From: Himantopus leucocephalus
Taxonomy: Eukaryota > Chordata > Aves > Charadriiformes > Recurvirostridae
Assembly: GCA_003993805.1 (NCBI GenBank)
Contig: RSEF01000001.1
Coordinates: 92,881,168-92,945,167 of the forward strand
Direction: 5' to 3'
DNA: 64,000 nt
Each line of letters begins with the position of its first letter. The first letter of the stretch is position 1. The notes beneath the pieces were generated by a model. That model saw nothing but the letters and a program-made list of their open reading frames with translations, had not been told where the DNA came from and did no database searches. A program made the position numbers and the translations under genes. Positions 28,401 to 39,571 of this stretch are shown piece after piece.

Positions 28401-31400
28401 TATTGAGATGGTAAATATTTACAAACCCACTGACAGGACAGATAGTAGCAGTTCATTTTCTCTACATAAGGTGGCAGAGCAGCCTTACCTTCAGTACTAT
28501 GTATTCTCAGACTTATTTCACTAAGATGAAGTAAAAAAAAAAGGAATCTGTATTTTGTTTCATTTTGTCTACTAACTAGCTTCTTCCTCTGGCTCTGTGT
28601 TACTGTAAAAATTCATATAATATTACAACAAAAAATTTACATAGTTCATGAATAGCATACCAGAAAACACAAACCCTTAAATAAATAACAGATACAGATT
28701 ATCCTGATTTGTTCAGGATTTTGTTAACTCCATGTATTAAATACTTTCAGAAACATTCTCTTTGCACCACAGAAAAGCAGAACATCAGAATACAGGATGA
28801 TTAAAGGATCACAAACCACCAACTTCAGTTCTAATGAGTTTCCAACGAGCTAAGAAGTCAGACGTGTCACATGAATATACCATAGTAGACTAATAAGATA
28901 AGTAGTTTAGTATTCTTCCTACCACTGTGATGAACAGGTAGATGGTATACGCGAAGGTTCCAGCCACTACACCCTTGAAGGTACAATATCATACTACTTA
29001 TTATTTGGCATAGTCCTACCTTAGTAGGCCATACGGGATGGATCCTAGCTCTGAAGCATCCTCTCCACTCTTCCAGCTCCTCCTTAGTTCATGCTGAGGC
29101 AGCAGTGACAATAGTAGTGATGATGGCATTAATCAAACTTCGAATCAAGAGTAAGTACCATACCAGGTGCATTCAGAAATATGCCTTCAGCTTCACGCTC
29201 TCCATCCATAGGGAGATGGCAGCATTGCACTTTGAGCTGCAGGTGCCTCAAAAGACATGGTAACACCTTCTACTGCTGGTGAAGTAAGGACTGCCTGAGC
29301 AGCCACCCACTCTCTCCTCAAGGAAAAGGCAGTAGTCCAGCTAAAAGCATCCTGGCAGGCAGAATTGGCCCACAGATGGAACCTGATGTCAAGCATTATT
29401 ATAAATAATATTTTACTGCAATTACAGGGTTTCCAAACCCACCATAAAGATGGATGACAGGCATATGTCTTTGCTGTGGCTAATGTTTATTCCAGATTCT
29501 CTGTATGGCCAAAACTTCTAAACATGATCCTGCTGGATTAAAACATTTTGCATTTTTTATCCCAATCCCTATAAACGTTTAGGATAAATTAACCAAGTGG
29601 TGCATCAGCTACAACCAGCAATGAGTCCACCATGTCTGATAGTGATCTCCTACTGACCTCTACGTCTTCAGAAAGCATGGTACTATTCATGTAAAAGTTA
29701 AAAAAACAGTCTTTCAAAGTTAATATTCAAACCTAAATATAGAATCCTAAATTAGAGACTTAGCATTTCTCAGAAAATCTCATTTGCAAAGTGTGTGTGT
29801 GGGGGGTGTTAAAATATATTTTAGTGACATTTTCCAGCTGTTGGTTTTGCAGATTATTGCAATCTCAACCAAATCCAAGAAAGCCTGAAACAAAATTGCA
29901 AAAGGGTATGAATTCTTTTAAACTCACCTCTTCGTGATTCAACTGACAGCAGCTTTGTTTTGGTGGAAAAGCAATGGATCCCCATGGCAAGGTCTGAAAC
30001 TAGGCATACATTGACCACAGTGCTTAGCACTAGGAGCCAGTGGTTACTAACTGGTTTATGACCCAAGACAGCAGTCCTGAAACAGACACTGAGGTTCATC
30101 ACCAGGCAGTCAGACCATCCTTAGTTTTGGAACTTCTTACTGAGTGGCATTTGGCACTAAATGCTCTCTTACCAACTACTTGAACTAATCTAGCGCTTTT
30201 TTTTTTATTAAAAAAACCCCAAACACAAGTGTTACTGAATAGCCTACAAGTAAAAGGATTGTCCTAGCTTCCACAAATATAACCAAAGATAAGTTTTACT
30301 CTTTGACTCTGAAGCATTTTAGGTAAGTGCCTGTATATACACACAGATAAAGTTGGTAACAAATCCACTGTCTGAAGTCAAAGCTAAGCAAACTCAGACT
30401 AGAAATAGAAATAATGAACAAGTTCTGGTAAAGAGGGTTATTATCCACTGCAACAGTTCCCTGAAGACTGTTATGTCTGGATTTAAAGATCCTCAGCTGA
30501 GAGTATGCTTTTCTAAAAAACATACTTTAATTTGAACACAGGTGAATTTAATGCAAGACAGTGATTTGTGGTCCATGTGAAATGGCCAGCTACAGAATCA
30601 TGATAATCTCATGTCTTCTAATCTATTTATAAGTATTTAAAATTTCACAGAGGAAGAATATTAAGGATGGATGCTTTGAAGAATACGGTGATGTAAGCAT
30701 CCAGCAAACAGCCCTTTAAAAAGAGAGACCTATAACCTAATATTTGACAAATGTTTGGCTGTAAATGTTTTATTTGCAGGAAACAAAAAAAGTCAAAAGG
30801 TGCTAGAAATCTTTCTCAGCAGCAGTATTAAGCAGATCCTTCTATAGCTCAGGGAAAGTTTTTCTTTCCCTTTGATGCTTAAAATGGATAATTCTCCGCA
30901 GTTCTCCTCTCTTTTCATTCATTCCTGCATTGTGGTGACTCAACCCCGATGAAATGAGTAGGACATATGAAAAATAAATGTATCAAAGAAATCAAGCCTA
31001 CAAGCCATAGCAAGGTTGACTTAAACTAATGAAAGCCATGAAAATCTTTAAAGAAAAAATGTTAGCAATGAGTTCTTGTTTTTATTCTTTAGACCAAGCA
31101 TTTCTAGCACTTCATCCCCATTTGTCAAGTCTCCCTGACATCGCATATCAGAACAGAAGTCAAAGAATGTGGGCTGGATTCACTATTGCAATATACCTTG
31201 TGTAGCTTGGGGCAACAAATCACAAAGTAGATGACAAGAAGAAGCCAGGCCATCATGAGGAAAAGTGAGGGGACAGGAAAGGGAAGAGAAAGAGGAAACA
31301 CAAACACTTTTACCTCCTCCTTTCCTACAATAAGATGGGTAATGCTTGTTTTCCTATACTTATTTTTACCAGCTTCAGCACTATCATTTACCTGATTCTC

Positions 31401-31444
31401 TAGTTTCAGTTGTCGTAGTTTCATGCTTTCATCCTCAAAGATGC
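13354..31444 (-). CDS. TULP3: TULP3, tubby-like protein 3 (exons 2-11; exon 1 not visible)
   Basis: TULP3 is a phosphoinositide-binding adaptor that couples the IFT-A complex to membrane cargo such as ciliary GPCRs. Ten coding exons join in frame on the minus strand: 31393-31444, 25822-25984, 23624-23800, 21643-21773, 19259-19456, 18647-18759, 18111-18225, 16374-16472, 14007-14178 and 13354-13487. Together they give 450 residues, against about 442 for the whole human protein. The N-terminal part (about 1-45) holds the IFT-A-binding helix followed by the basic stretch KKQRKKRL. The middle (about 75-195) is acidic and poorly conserved. The tubby domain runs from about 197 to 450 and contains both family signatures, [14 protein letters not shown] and the C-terminal [16 protein letters not shown]. 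All introns have GT/AG ends and compatible phases. The first visible exon starts in phase 2, so a short upstream exon with the start codon is missing. The paralogues TUB and TULP1/2 are less likely because the N-terminus and neighbours fit TULP3. Confidence 0.96.
14007..14178 (-). CDS. TULP3: TULP3 coding exon 10
   Basis: This 172-base exon has acceptor tctgaacag and donor gtaaga. It contains [19 protein letters not shown] and the first tubby signature [17 protein letters not shown]. It ends with the first base of the Pro codon of NDPDY, which the last exon completes. Confidence 0.96.
14179..16373 (-). other. TULP3 intron 9
   Basis: AT-rich intronic sequence between exons 9 and 10. I see no repeat or extra exon that I can support. 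Confidence 0.8.
16374..16472 (-). CDS. TULP3: TULP3 coding exon 9
   Basis: This 99-base, 33-codon exon has acceptor gtctttcag and donor gtgagt. It reads [20 protein letters not shown] then [13 protein letters not shown]. The GPRKM(S/T)V(I)IPGM block is diagnostic for tubby proteins. Confidence 0.96.
16473..18110 (-). other. TULP3 intron 8
   Basis: Intronic. It contains a plus-strand open frame of 92 codons at 17552-17830 that I do not recognise, antisense to TULP3 and without splice or promoter signals. No repeat family is recognised. Confidence 0.75.
18111..18225 (-). CDS. TULP3: TULP3 coding exon 8
   Basis: This 115-base exon has acceptor acattag and donor gtaagt. It reads [20 protein letters not shown] and ends [10 protein letters not shown], close to human [20 protein letters not shown]. 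It encodes the central tubby barrel. Confidence 0.95.
18647..18759 (-). CDS. TULP3: TULP3 coding exon 7, phosphoinositide-binding part of the tubby domain
   Basis: This 113-base exon has acceptor atttccag and donor gtgaga. It reads [18 protein letters not shown], then [19 protein letters not shown]. In the family, the basic segment and following strands hold the PI(4,5)P2-contacting residues. It ends in phase 2 inside the Arg codon before SNLMGTKF. Confidence 0.95.
19259..19456 (-). CDS. TULP3: TULP3 coding exon 6, start of the tubby domain
   Basis: This 198-base, 66-codon exon has acceptor tcccacag and donor gtattg, a weaker donor than its neighbours. It contains [13 protein letters not shown], then [20 protein letters not shown] and [11 protein letters not shown], which is the first strand region of the tubby barrel. 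Confidence 0.95.
20140..20514 (+). mobile_element. Solo LTR of an endogenous retrovirus
   Basis: The 375-base element starts tgttctggttcc and ends ggccaaaccacgaca. It is flanked by a perfect 5-base duplication, cccag, at 20135-20139 and 20515-20519. The 3' part (tattattgttg..., gttaaactg, gagttttgcc, then gccggctgaggcc) is typical of LTRs common in avian genomes. No internal retroviral genes are present, so it arose by LTR-LTR recombination. It looks shorter in the U3 part than related copies I remember. It is antisense to TULP3. Confidence 0.85.
20887..20936. repeat. Compound microsatellite (GTAT)n(CT)n(CA)n
   Basis: Adjoining short runs of gtac/gtat, ct and ca units lie in TULP3 intron 5. 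The tract alternates purine and pyrimidine for most of its length. Confidence 0.9.
21643..21773 (-). CDS. TULP3: TULP3 coding exon 5
   Basis: This 131-base exon has acceptor tctggcag and donor gtaagt. It reads [19 protein letters not shown] and ends SEKSFA on a codon boundary. The NFDEE core aligns with human VNFDEET. The rest is acidic, low-conservation linker. Confidence 0.9.
21774..23623 (-). other. TULP3 intron 4
   Basis: AT-rich intron with an A run near 22136-22149. I see nothing else I can support. Confidence 0.8.
23624..23800 (-). CDS. TULP3: TULP3 coding exon 4
   Basis: This 177-base exon has acceptor ggcctgcag and donor gtaaga. It starts (G)[16 protein letters not shown] and ends near [11 protein letters not shown], matching the human HGIDGPAAVLK and KPGLQERLQK segments. 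It encodes part of the variable acidic linker. Confidence 0.93.
23801..25821 (-). other. TULP3 intron 3 with a long inverted repeat
   Basis: Intronic. Near its 5' end (minus strand) lie two inverted 38-base arms at 25519-25556 and 25686-25723. The remainder is unremarkable. Confidence 0.8.
25519..25723. repeat. Inverted repeat, 38-bp arms, 37/38 complementary
   Basis: Arms 25519-25556 and 25686-25723 are reverse complements with a single mismatch (tatataca versus tgtacata side), separated by 129 bases. Weaker complementarity continues about 15 bases inward. The transcript would fold into a long stem. It could be a small MITE-like element or a local inverted duplication. No target-site duplication is obvious. 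Confidence 0.88.
25822..25984 (-). CDS. TULP3: TULP3 coding exon 3
   Basis: This 163-base exon has acceptor tttcacag and donor gtaagt. It begins [15 protein letters not shown], then [14 protein letters not shown] and EEQTPLVE, all close to human TULP3. The basic cluster is the probable nuclear localisation signal. It ends in phase 1, splitting the Gly codon before IDGPAA. Confidence 0.95.
25985..31392 (-). other. TULP3 intron 2
   Basis: A 5.4-kb intron, AT-rich, with an A run and one N at 27501-27532. A slightly GC-richer patch at about 29030-29400 has a 67-codon minus-strand open frame of no recognised family. No exon is supported. Confidence 0.75.
27501..27532. repeat. Poly-A run with N in TULP3 intron 2
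   Basis: An A homopolymer of about 32 bases with one N at 27524. It is followed by accaaccaaaacaaag-type A-rich sequence. Confidence 0.88.
31393..31444 (-). CDS. TULP3: TULP3 coding exon 2
   Basis: This 52-base exon lies between acceptor ...tcctag and donor gtaaat. It reads [17 protein letters not shown] and corresponds to the human IFT-A-binding helix. It needs two bases from the missing exon 1 for its first codon and ends on a codon boundary. Confidence 0.9.
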
Positions 31445-31595
31445 TAGGAAAGGGAAAGAAACAAATTAATTATTATGAGTAAATAGTTTGCATTATAAGA
31501 TCACAGGATATTCACAGACTACAACTTCATCGTCAAGACTTTAAAACAACTGTAAGACATAATTTCTATCCCATGAGAAGACCAAGTTACAAGGC

Positions 31596-31819
31596 TATAA
31601 AAAACAGGAAGAAATGTTTCACTGTGAGGGTGTTGAGGCCCTGGAACAGGTTGCCCTGAGAAGTTGTGGAAGCTCCATCCCTGGAGGTGTTCAAGGCCAG
31701 GCTGGATGGGGCTTTGAGCAACCTGGTCTAGTGGAAGGTGTCCCTGGTCATGGCAGGGGGGCTGGAACTCGATGATCTTCAAGATCCCTTCCAACCTAAA
31801 CCATTCTATGATTCTATGA
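31596..31819 (+). mobile_element. CR1 LINE 3' end
   Basis: The + strand carries the CR1 C-terminal segment (aggttgccctgagaagttgt, then ccctggaggtgttcaaggcc) and the 3' tail. It finishes with two terminal attctatg units at about 31803-31819. It is 5'-truncated and inserted upstream of TULP3 exon 2 in antisense orientation. Confidence 0.92.
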
Positions 31820-34800
31820 CAATTCATATTCTGTCATAAATAGGACCAAATTGTAGTTCAATCACCTTAATAAACTTTTCTGAAACATTTTGTAAGTAAA
31901 AAAGGCTTCATTACTGATGCACAGATTATGAGCCACTATTGAGGTGGGCTATGAGACAATTCATATCTCAAGGCTTAACACAGTTGAAAGCAGTTCAGTA
32001 AAGTCTCTGCTCCTTCATAAAATGCCCAATTCCAAATTAACTCAGAATTTTAGGTTTTGTCTTGAAGTCAAATCTACACCATTTTCTCCTCCTCACAGTC
32101 TTCCCAGAACTACTGTTAATACCTGAGAGAATCTGTATTTGCAACACTTGATATTAATTCCTATAGAGAAAAAAATAATTATTTCACTATATAAGTGTTT
32201 CATAGATAATTTTCATAAGAACTCTAGCTTTTCAATCTAAGTTGTGTTCCATACAGACTTTGCATTTCCTTTTGCATGATAATGAATTACTACATAAAAT
32301 GCAAGTTAGAGCAGTTAACCCTACAAAAGGGAAAGTTTAATTGACAAGTAAGCACATATTCTGCCTACCACAGTTGTGCACTTTCCTCCTACACATCTTT
32401 GACAAAGAGCTCTCTAGAAGTGAGAAAGCATCAGAAAGAAGATACTTAATACAAGAAACAGACAAACATCATATATTTTATTGATAGCACGCAGAAAAGC
32501 AGGGCTAGCCAAAATTTCAATTTAAACAGGAAATTCTCTGTCTGGTCTAGGTATGCAGAAATGTCCAATGAAGTCACAAGCTGGCAGGCAGTGCTGAATA
32601 TAACCCTAACAAGGAAAATTGGAGTGATGGAGCAACCTTCCGTCCAGCACTTGGTCATCATAAAAATGTAACATAATAACCAGACAAAAAAGAGCTTCCC
32701 ACACATACACATGCTTCAAACCTTTCTCTACCCACCACAGCCGGGTTGGTGTTGTTACAGACCTTACAGGAAAAGGCTGTGCCAGAGTCACTCCCACAGC
32801 TCACCACTAAGGAATGCAAGTAGTGTGCTAATACAGCGGCAGGCTTCCAACAGGAATCCTCCTTCAGATGGACTGACTACACAGACCAGTACATCTAAGT
32901 GCTCTTCAGACATGCCCACGCAAAACCACTATGCTCTTCACTATGCTTTTCTATTTGAAGGGTTTACACACAATAAGAGGAATTAAATATCCAGTAGGAA
33001 CGGGAAAAATAAGCAGCATTTCTGTAGCTACACCAACACAGTTCAAAACAGGAAAAAAAAAACCAAACCACCACCAAACCAGTCGCCCATTTACCTTTGA
33101 TAAATAAGAACTGAAAATATTCAAGTCACAATCTTCCTCTTCCCAAACCGTTCCAGTAGAACTGACTACACAAGGCCCTGCCCACCAAACTCCTCTGCTA
33201 CATTTACCAGAATCCACCAGCTCTCCTACTAAAGCTGCATGATGGGTAACAGATACATGCCACAGAGAAAGAAAAAATGACCCAGAATGTAACATAGAAG
33301 TGAAGACTAATGATTATCCAGGATACAGCATAAAAATGAGAGTGGGAAAGCAACTATTTAACAAAAACACTCAACTTAGAAGATACAACAACATGTCTGA
33401 ATATGGAAGAAGGCAGCGACACATAAAGGAGTTCATAGATCCATTCCTCCTCACAGATCTGCTTCCAGATTCAACATAGTTGAACATGAAGCAAAACGTT
33501 GTATTTTAAAATGATACCACCTCAAATTCCTGCTGAAACCAGAATTAGCCTTATTTTCATATCATAAGGAGAAATTAAAGTGTTGCAACAGGAATATGAA
33601 TGACAAATTTATTTTAGATATGTTTATTTGGTCTTTCCTAACCATTTTCAGAATATCAAATTAACCACAATGGTGAGATAACGCGCAAGTTATTTAACAG
33701 ATGTTCATATATGCAATTCATTTTTATGCAGTTTATTTTCATTTCTGTAAAAAAGGCACACTACATCTATTGACAGTTCTTTCAGAATGGATGTATTATT
33801 TTTCAATAACACACTGCAGTTTTGGAATTACAAACTATGTTGTAAAGCATACATATGGATAGACAGAGTTAACACTCTTGTTTTCACTGCAAGTTCTCTG
33901 TGTTCCTGAATATATTATACTTAAAAACCCCAAACCGGTTATGTTCTAAGCACTTGGCAATAATTACCATTGAACCAGCCAAATACAAACTCACACTATA
34001 ATGCAACTCTGAGAATAATGAAATACCCTGATATTAAACAGGAGAACATAAAAAATAGGGCAAGAAAGCAATCCACCAGTCTGAAAAGGGTCTTCCCATT
34101 CTGTCTGAGGTCCACACAAGAGAAAGGATTCTGAAGAGGGTTCAGCAGAAAGCTGAACAAATTGACCAAGGACTAGAAAATGCACCTCTTACCAAGATTT
34201 GAATGCATCCTACAGTTTATTCAAGAGAAAATTAATCAATACACTTCACTATATTCCATGGATTTGAGGCCACAAATGACTATTGATAAGAGAGGAAAAG
34301 ACAGCAAAATCCACTCATACATAACTGAAGCTAAACAAATTCAGATTGCAAATAAAATTTTTATTTAACACTGTGACTAACTAACCATTGGGATACGTCA
34401 TGGAGCTGTGGATTGTCAACAGAAAACAACAGGTTTTAATCAAGCTTGAATATTATTGAACTAAAAACTGCTGTCATGGAGTAAGGCTATGGTCTACCTC
34501 AGATTTCAGGGGCGGTTATCCCAGATGGGAGAGCTAAGCATTCCTCTTTCAAGTTATATCAAAGGACCCATTAAGCCCCCTTTATATACTGACTGTTGAA
34601 GCTGTAAAGAGGCAAATAAAAGGTTGCCTTTATTATGGACTAGTTTTGCAACGAATTGACTGGTTGCAGCGGTGAGTCAGAGGCAACAAGCTGAGGAAGC
34701 AAGAAAAGCCACAGGAAGAGCAGCCTGTAGAGATAAAATGTTATACATAATCCAGAATTCACTGGACAGAGTAAGGTTCTCTGGCCTCTTTTAAGCAGAA

Positions 34801-36825
34801 GGTCAGATGAGCTGACAGAAAGAGACCCCACCCCAACCTTAAAAGAAAATTAGACCCAAGAGAAGGAAAGCTAGCTCGTTTTGCTTTTTAACTGTTCTAA
34901 GCTTCTGTAAAGCATGTATTAGCACCGTATATGCACTGAATTCTTGGTGAGAGAAATTCAGGAAGTATCACCTGTTTGTGCATAGCGCTAGGGAAGATAC
35001 TAAAAATTCGTATACTCCATAGTTTGGCAGAGAGATTGAGGGAAGGTGTCCAGCACAAAGTTTTAGCTCATTTTAAAGCAGACTAGATTCTCAGTTTACT
35101 GTGCCTTGTTACACAAAACCTTGACATTTTATATCAGTGTGACACATAAATCCTTCTTTTAACAAACACAATCTTTCAATATTGATGGGAATATGAACCT
35201 ATACATTAACAATCGAGATCTTTAAAACTGTTTCCTTTAAAGGAACTCCAAGGCACAATGAACGAACACCATTTTCCTCCACAAATGTCCCAAACTTCCC
35301 AATATCTTATGTTCCAGAGGTTGGAACATAACAACTCTATAGAGGGCTGCTTCTATCCGGAGTCTAACAAAGCTCATGTAACTCCTTTTTCCTTTGCAGG
35401 ACAATTTATTAATTGCAGCAGTGTCTGTCAGCAACGTCTCTGAGCAATAGTCCCAGAACTTAAGAATCAGAGAATATGAAGAATGTGGCTTGTGGCACAT
35501 CTCTTTGTCCACTAGGTTTTATTTTTAGCTGTAGAAGCGCAAGTAAAAGCAACTTCAGTAAGAAATGCAGAGTCAGCTGGTATGGAAGAGTTTTAACTCT
35601 TAACTCTCCAAAGAACTTCCCTGGGAATTTTTCTCCTCATCTGAACTACAGCTACAAAGGAAAACAGAAGATGTAGAAATGAGAAAATTTGAAGAAGGAT
35701 TCTTGTCTTTTAAAAGATACATTCCAAACTAAAATTGCAATACTGTCTCTGGAAACTGGCTGAGGAACAAAATTTAACTGCGATGCACCTTCCAATCCGC
35801 AAAAGGGAGGAGCCCCATTTGCTTTCCTTGCAACTGACATAACTGTAATTGTTCATTTCTGGGAAAATGAGTAACACAGCACCCATAGGAGTGGGGATTA
35901 TCAAAGTTTTCTGCCTTCCCCAAGGCAGAAGAGTGGGGTTTTCTGGCAAACACAGGATATTCTTTCCTTCTTAATTAAATTAACTACCAGTAAGTTTTCC
36001 AAAGTAAACTGGATCTGCTGTGAATCAGCCATAAAATGCCACACCCATTTCACACAGCTCAGTTGCATCAACATTTCAGTTATAAGTTATTTTCAAGCAG
36101 TTGATATTTCAGCAAGGGCAAGCTTTAGCCTCTGTTTGGCTCTTTTACAAAAATAATCCTTTCTCCAGTGAAAGCAGTTTTCCCTTTGACTCCCCCACTA
36201 GAGAAACATGCACAGATCTCTAATGCCAACAGCATACTGTTTTGAGAAAGGTTTCACAAAATTTGTTTGGCAAGTTTTTCACCTACTGAACATATTATGG
36301 GAATAATGACATAGCAACAGTGAACACAATTTTGGAAGTAATTCTGAATGAGTGAATATATTATTGTGAATAAAGACTGTCTTGGATGTGCTTTAATACA
36401 TAAATTATGTCCCACATGATACAGATTGAATAAAACTTATCTCAGAATATTTGAAAACAAGTATAAAATGAATTAGTAAGAGCAATAAAGTCAACTGCCA
36501 GACCAGGGTGAGGCAGGGGAGCGGAAAGACAAGCATCTAGATCTGTATGTCCTACTCCACTTTAAAATACACCTGAATCCTCTAGACACTGCATGCACCT
36601 GCCAATAATTTGCAGCAACTATCTGAATGATTTACAGCTTACTAAAGAAGGTCCTAAAGAAACACAAAGGCAAGTCAGTCCTTTACAACCTCCAAATTTA
36701 AAAATGGAACCTCACTGTGGAATTATCAGGTACTTTTCTTTAAAGTCACATGGACTAGAAGCATGCCAAAAACACCCAAATCAAAACACCCTCCCCCAAA
36801 TCTGAAAAGGCTTGCACTCTGAAAA

Positions 36826-36882
36826 AAAAAAAATATATTCTTCACATATATATATTCTTCATATACATATGTATGTATATGT
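36826..36882. repeat. AT-rich simple repeat
   Basis: An A run is followed by tatattcttcacatatatat-type and (catatgtatgtatatg) units. Confidence 0.8.
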
Positions 36883-37329
36883 TTTGCCTTTATTGTGGCA
36901 AAACAGCTGCCCTAACAACTTCTCAACCTATTCCCCAGCAATAAGAATACCATGCTGAAGAAGGGAATTAAAAAAAACCAAACAACCTGAGATACACATG
37001 TGCTACAGAAAAATCTTTTTTTATAAAACATGAACAGTTTAATACTTATTTCTGTTGGCTAAAGCTAAGGAAGCAGTGAATTTAATCCAAACCTATCCTT
37101 GCAGCACCATGTTCTCCATACTTGCATAGCACAATAATGCCATTAAATGCACGATGCCCTAATAGTAAGTGAAGCATACCTGAAAGTAACAGGCTGTTCA
37201 GGTTAAAACAGCTCAGCAAGAACACACTACAGTTGGCCTAAAGGAGTTCCTTTGAAAATGCATCCGTTTTGTGGTGACTGTTCACATGCCAAATGTAACT
37301 TGGTAAATAATGACGCAGTCTAGTACTGA

Positions 37330-39426
37330 CTGCTTTGAAAGGGCCAGTTGAATCTGGCAAATCAACAAATGGTTACAGAGCTGGTGCCACAGCCAGGGGT
37401 TTGGCTGCTTACACCGTGGAACTCACTGTGAGAAACCTGCTCTACTGGGGGCCACCGGTCAGAGAAAGGGAAGAGCATTTTCGGTCAGAGGCTTGCCAAA
37501 CTCATGAAGAGGGCTTTAAACTAAAGTTGCCGGGGAAGAGGAACCTCAATCCATCCCACTCCTACCAGTACCATATTGGTAATACCAGTAATTGACGCCC
37601 AGAGCCTGGAGAAGGGTCGCAGGAGGGTACCTGGGGTGCAGCACAAAGGAATTCCAGCCAGTAAGTCAGCTTCATTGGGGGCCCAACTTAAATGTCTCTA
37701 TGCAAACAAATGTAGCATGGGGAATAAACAAGACGAGTAAGAGACATGTGCACACTTGCGGAGCTATGATTTCATTGGCATCACAGAGATGTGGTGGGAT
37801 GGCCCCTATGACTGGAATGTTGGAATGGAAGGATACAGGCTCTTCAGGAAGGACAGGCAGGGGAGACAATGAAGGGGTGTCACCCTCTATGTCAATGACC
37901 AGCTGAAGTGCATGGAGCTCGACCTGGGGATGGATGAGGAGCCAACTGAGAGCTTATGGGTCAGGATTAAAGGGAGGGCAGGGACAGGTGATGTTACATT
38001 GGGGGTCTGCTACAGGCCACCCTACCAGGAAGACTGAGTGGATGAGGCCCTCTATAGACAGACAAGAGCAGCCTCATGTTCACAAGCCCTGGTCCTCATG
38101 TGGGACTTCAACCACCCCAATATCTGTTGGAGGGACAACACAGAAGGGCATAAGCAATCCAGGAGGTTCCTGGAATGCATCAATGGTAACTTCCTTCTCC
38201 AAGTAATAAAGGAGCCAATGACGAGAGGTGCCATGCTGGACCTTGTTCCGACCAACAAGGAGGGGCTGGTGGAGAATGTGAAGCTCAAGGGCAGCCTTGG
38301 CTGTAGCGAGCACGAGTTGCCGGAATTCAAGATCCTCAGGACAGCGAGGAGGGCACACAGTAAAGTAGCTACACTGCACTTCAGAAGAGCAGACTTTGGC
38401 CTCTTTAGGGATCTGCTTGGCAGAGTACCATGGGATAAAGCCCTGGAGGGAAGAGGGGCCCAAGAAAGCTGGTTAATATTCAAGGATCACCTCCTCCAAG
38501 CTCAGGAGCAATGCATCCCAACAAAGAGGAAGTCTGGCAAAATGCCAGGAGGCCTATGTGGGTGAACAAGGAGCTCCTGGACAATCTCAAATAAAAAGAA
38601 AGCCTACAGAGGGTGGAAGCAAAGACAGGTAGCCTGGGAGGAATACAGAGAAATTGTCCAAGCAGCCAGGGATCAGGGTAGGAAAGCTAAAGTCCAGATA
38701 GAGTTAAATCTGGCCAGGGACATCAAGGGCAACAGGAAAGGCTTCTACAGATACATCAGGGATAAAAGGAAGAGTAGGGAAAATGTAGGAAATGGGAGAT
38801 CTGGTTACCCGGCTGAGGTACTCAATGACTTTTTTGCCTCAGTCTTCACTGGGAAGGGCTGTAGCCACACTGCCCAAGTCGCAGAAGGCAACAGCAGGGA
38901 CTGGGAGAATGAAGAACCGCCTACCGTAGGAGAAGATAGATCAGGTTCAAGACCATCTAAGAAACCTGAAGGTGCACAAATCCATGGGATCTGATAAGAT
39001 GCATCCGTGGGTCCTGAGGGAACTGGCGGATGAAGTTGCCAAGCCACTATCCATCACATTTGAGAAGTCGTGGCAGTCCAGTGAAGTTCCCACTGACTGG
39101 AAAAAGGGAAACATAACCCCCATTTTCAAAAAGGGAAAAAATGAAGACCAGGGGAACTATAGGCCAGTCAGTCTCACCTCTGTGCCCAGCAAGGTCATGG
39201 AGCAGATCCTCCTGGAAACTCTGCCAAGACACATGGAAAATAAGGAGGTAATCAGTGACAGCCAACATGGCTTTACTAAGGACAAATGGTGTCTGATAAA
39301 TTTGTTGGCCTTCTACAACAGGGTTACAGCACTGGTGGACAAGGGAAGAGCAACTGATGTTATCTGCCTGGACTTGTGCAAACCATTTGACACTGTCCCG
39401 CATGACATTCTGGTCTCTAAATTGGA
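37330..39426 (+). mobile_element. Long CR1 LINE with endonuclease and reverse transcriptase parts, disrupted
   Basis: About 2.1 kb in + orientation. The endonuclease part begins near 37690 (LYANKCSMGNKQDE, TEMWWDGPYDWNVGMEGY, SLWVRIKGRAGTGDVTLGVC) and continues past 38041 (LMWDFNHPNICWRDN). The reverse transcriptase begins near 38972 ([20 protein letters not shown], then [60 protein letters not shown]). Stops and frameshifts break it (TGA at 37870-37872 and 38035-38037; frame lost near 38560), so it is dead. The right end is cut by the assembly gap, so the rest of RT and the 3' tail are missing. The 5' border is approximate. Confidence 0.93.
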
Positions 39427-39526
39427 NNNNNNNNNNNNNNNNNNNNNNNNNNNNNNNNNNNNNNNNNNNNNNNNNNNNNNNNNNNNNNNNNNNNNNNNNN
39501 NNNNNNNNNNNNNNNNNNNNNNNNNN
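39427..39526. other. Assembly gap (100 N)
   Basis: Exactly 100 N, the usual placeholder for a gap of unknown size. It sits between two CR1 fragments in opposite orientation, and between TULP3 exon 2 and FOXM1 exon 3, where both 5' ends are expected. Confidence 0.98.
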
Positions 39527-39571
39527 ATGCAGCACCCTACACTTGCCCTTGTTGAATTTCATTAGGTTCAT
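39527..39571 (-). mobile_element. CR1 LINE fragment entering the gap, minus strand
   Basis: On the minus strand this reads NLMKFNKGKCRVLH, the conserved C-terminal RT segment of CR1. It starts abruptly near 39571 and runs leftward into the N gap, opposite to the CR1 on the other side. Only 45 bases are visible. Confidence 0.75.

Larger units (their letters stand above)
31445..37329 (-). other. Inferred TULP3 intron 1, left part
   Basis: There is no CpG-rich promoter and no exon that could supply the TULP3 start between exon 2 and the long CR1, so this is read as intron 1. It holds a CR1 3' end (31596-31819) and an AT microsatellite near 36826-36882. Short open frames here are not supported. 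Confidence 0.55.

Noticed and set aside
29193..29396. 67-codon minus-strand frame in TULP3 intron 2 as an alternative exon
   Set aside because: No homology to TULP3 is seen and no matching splice pair is convincing.
38972..39426. Open frame with reverse-transcriptase motifs as a host gene
   Set aside because: It is the RT part of a disrupted CR1 LINE, not a cellular gene.
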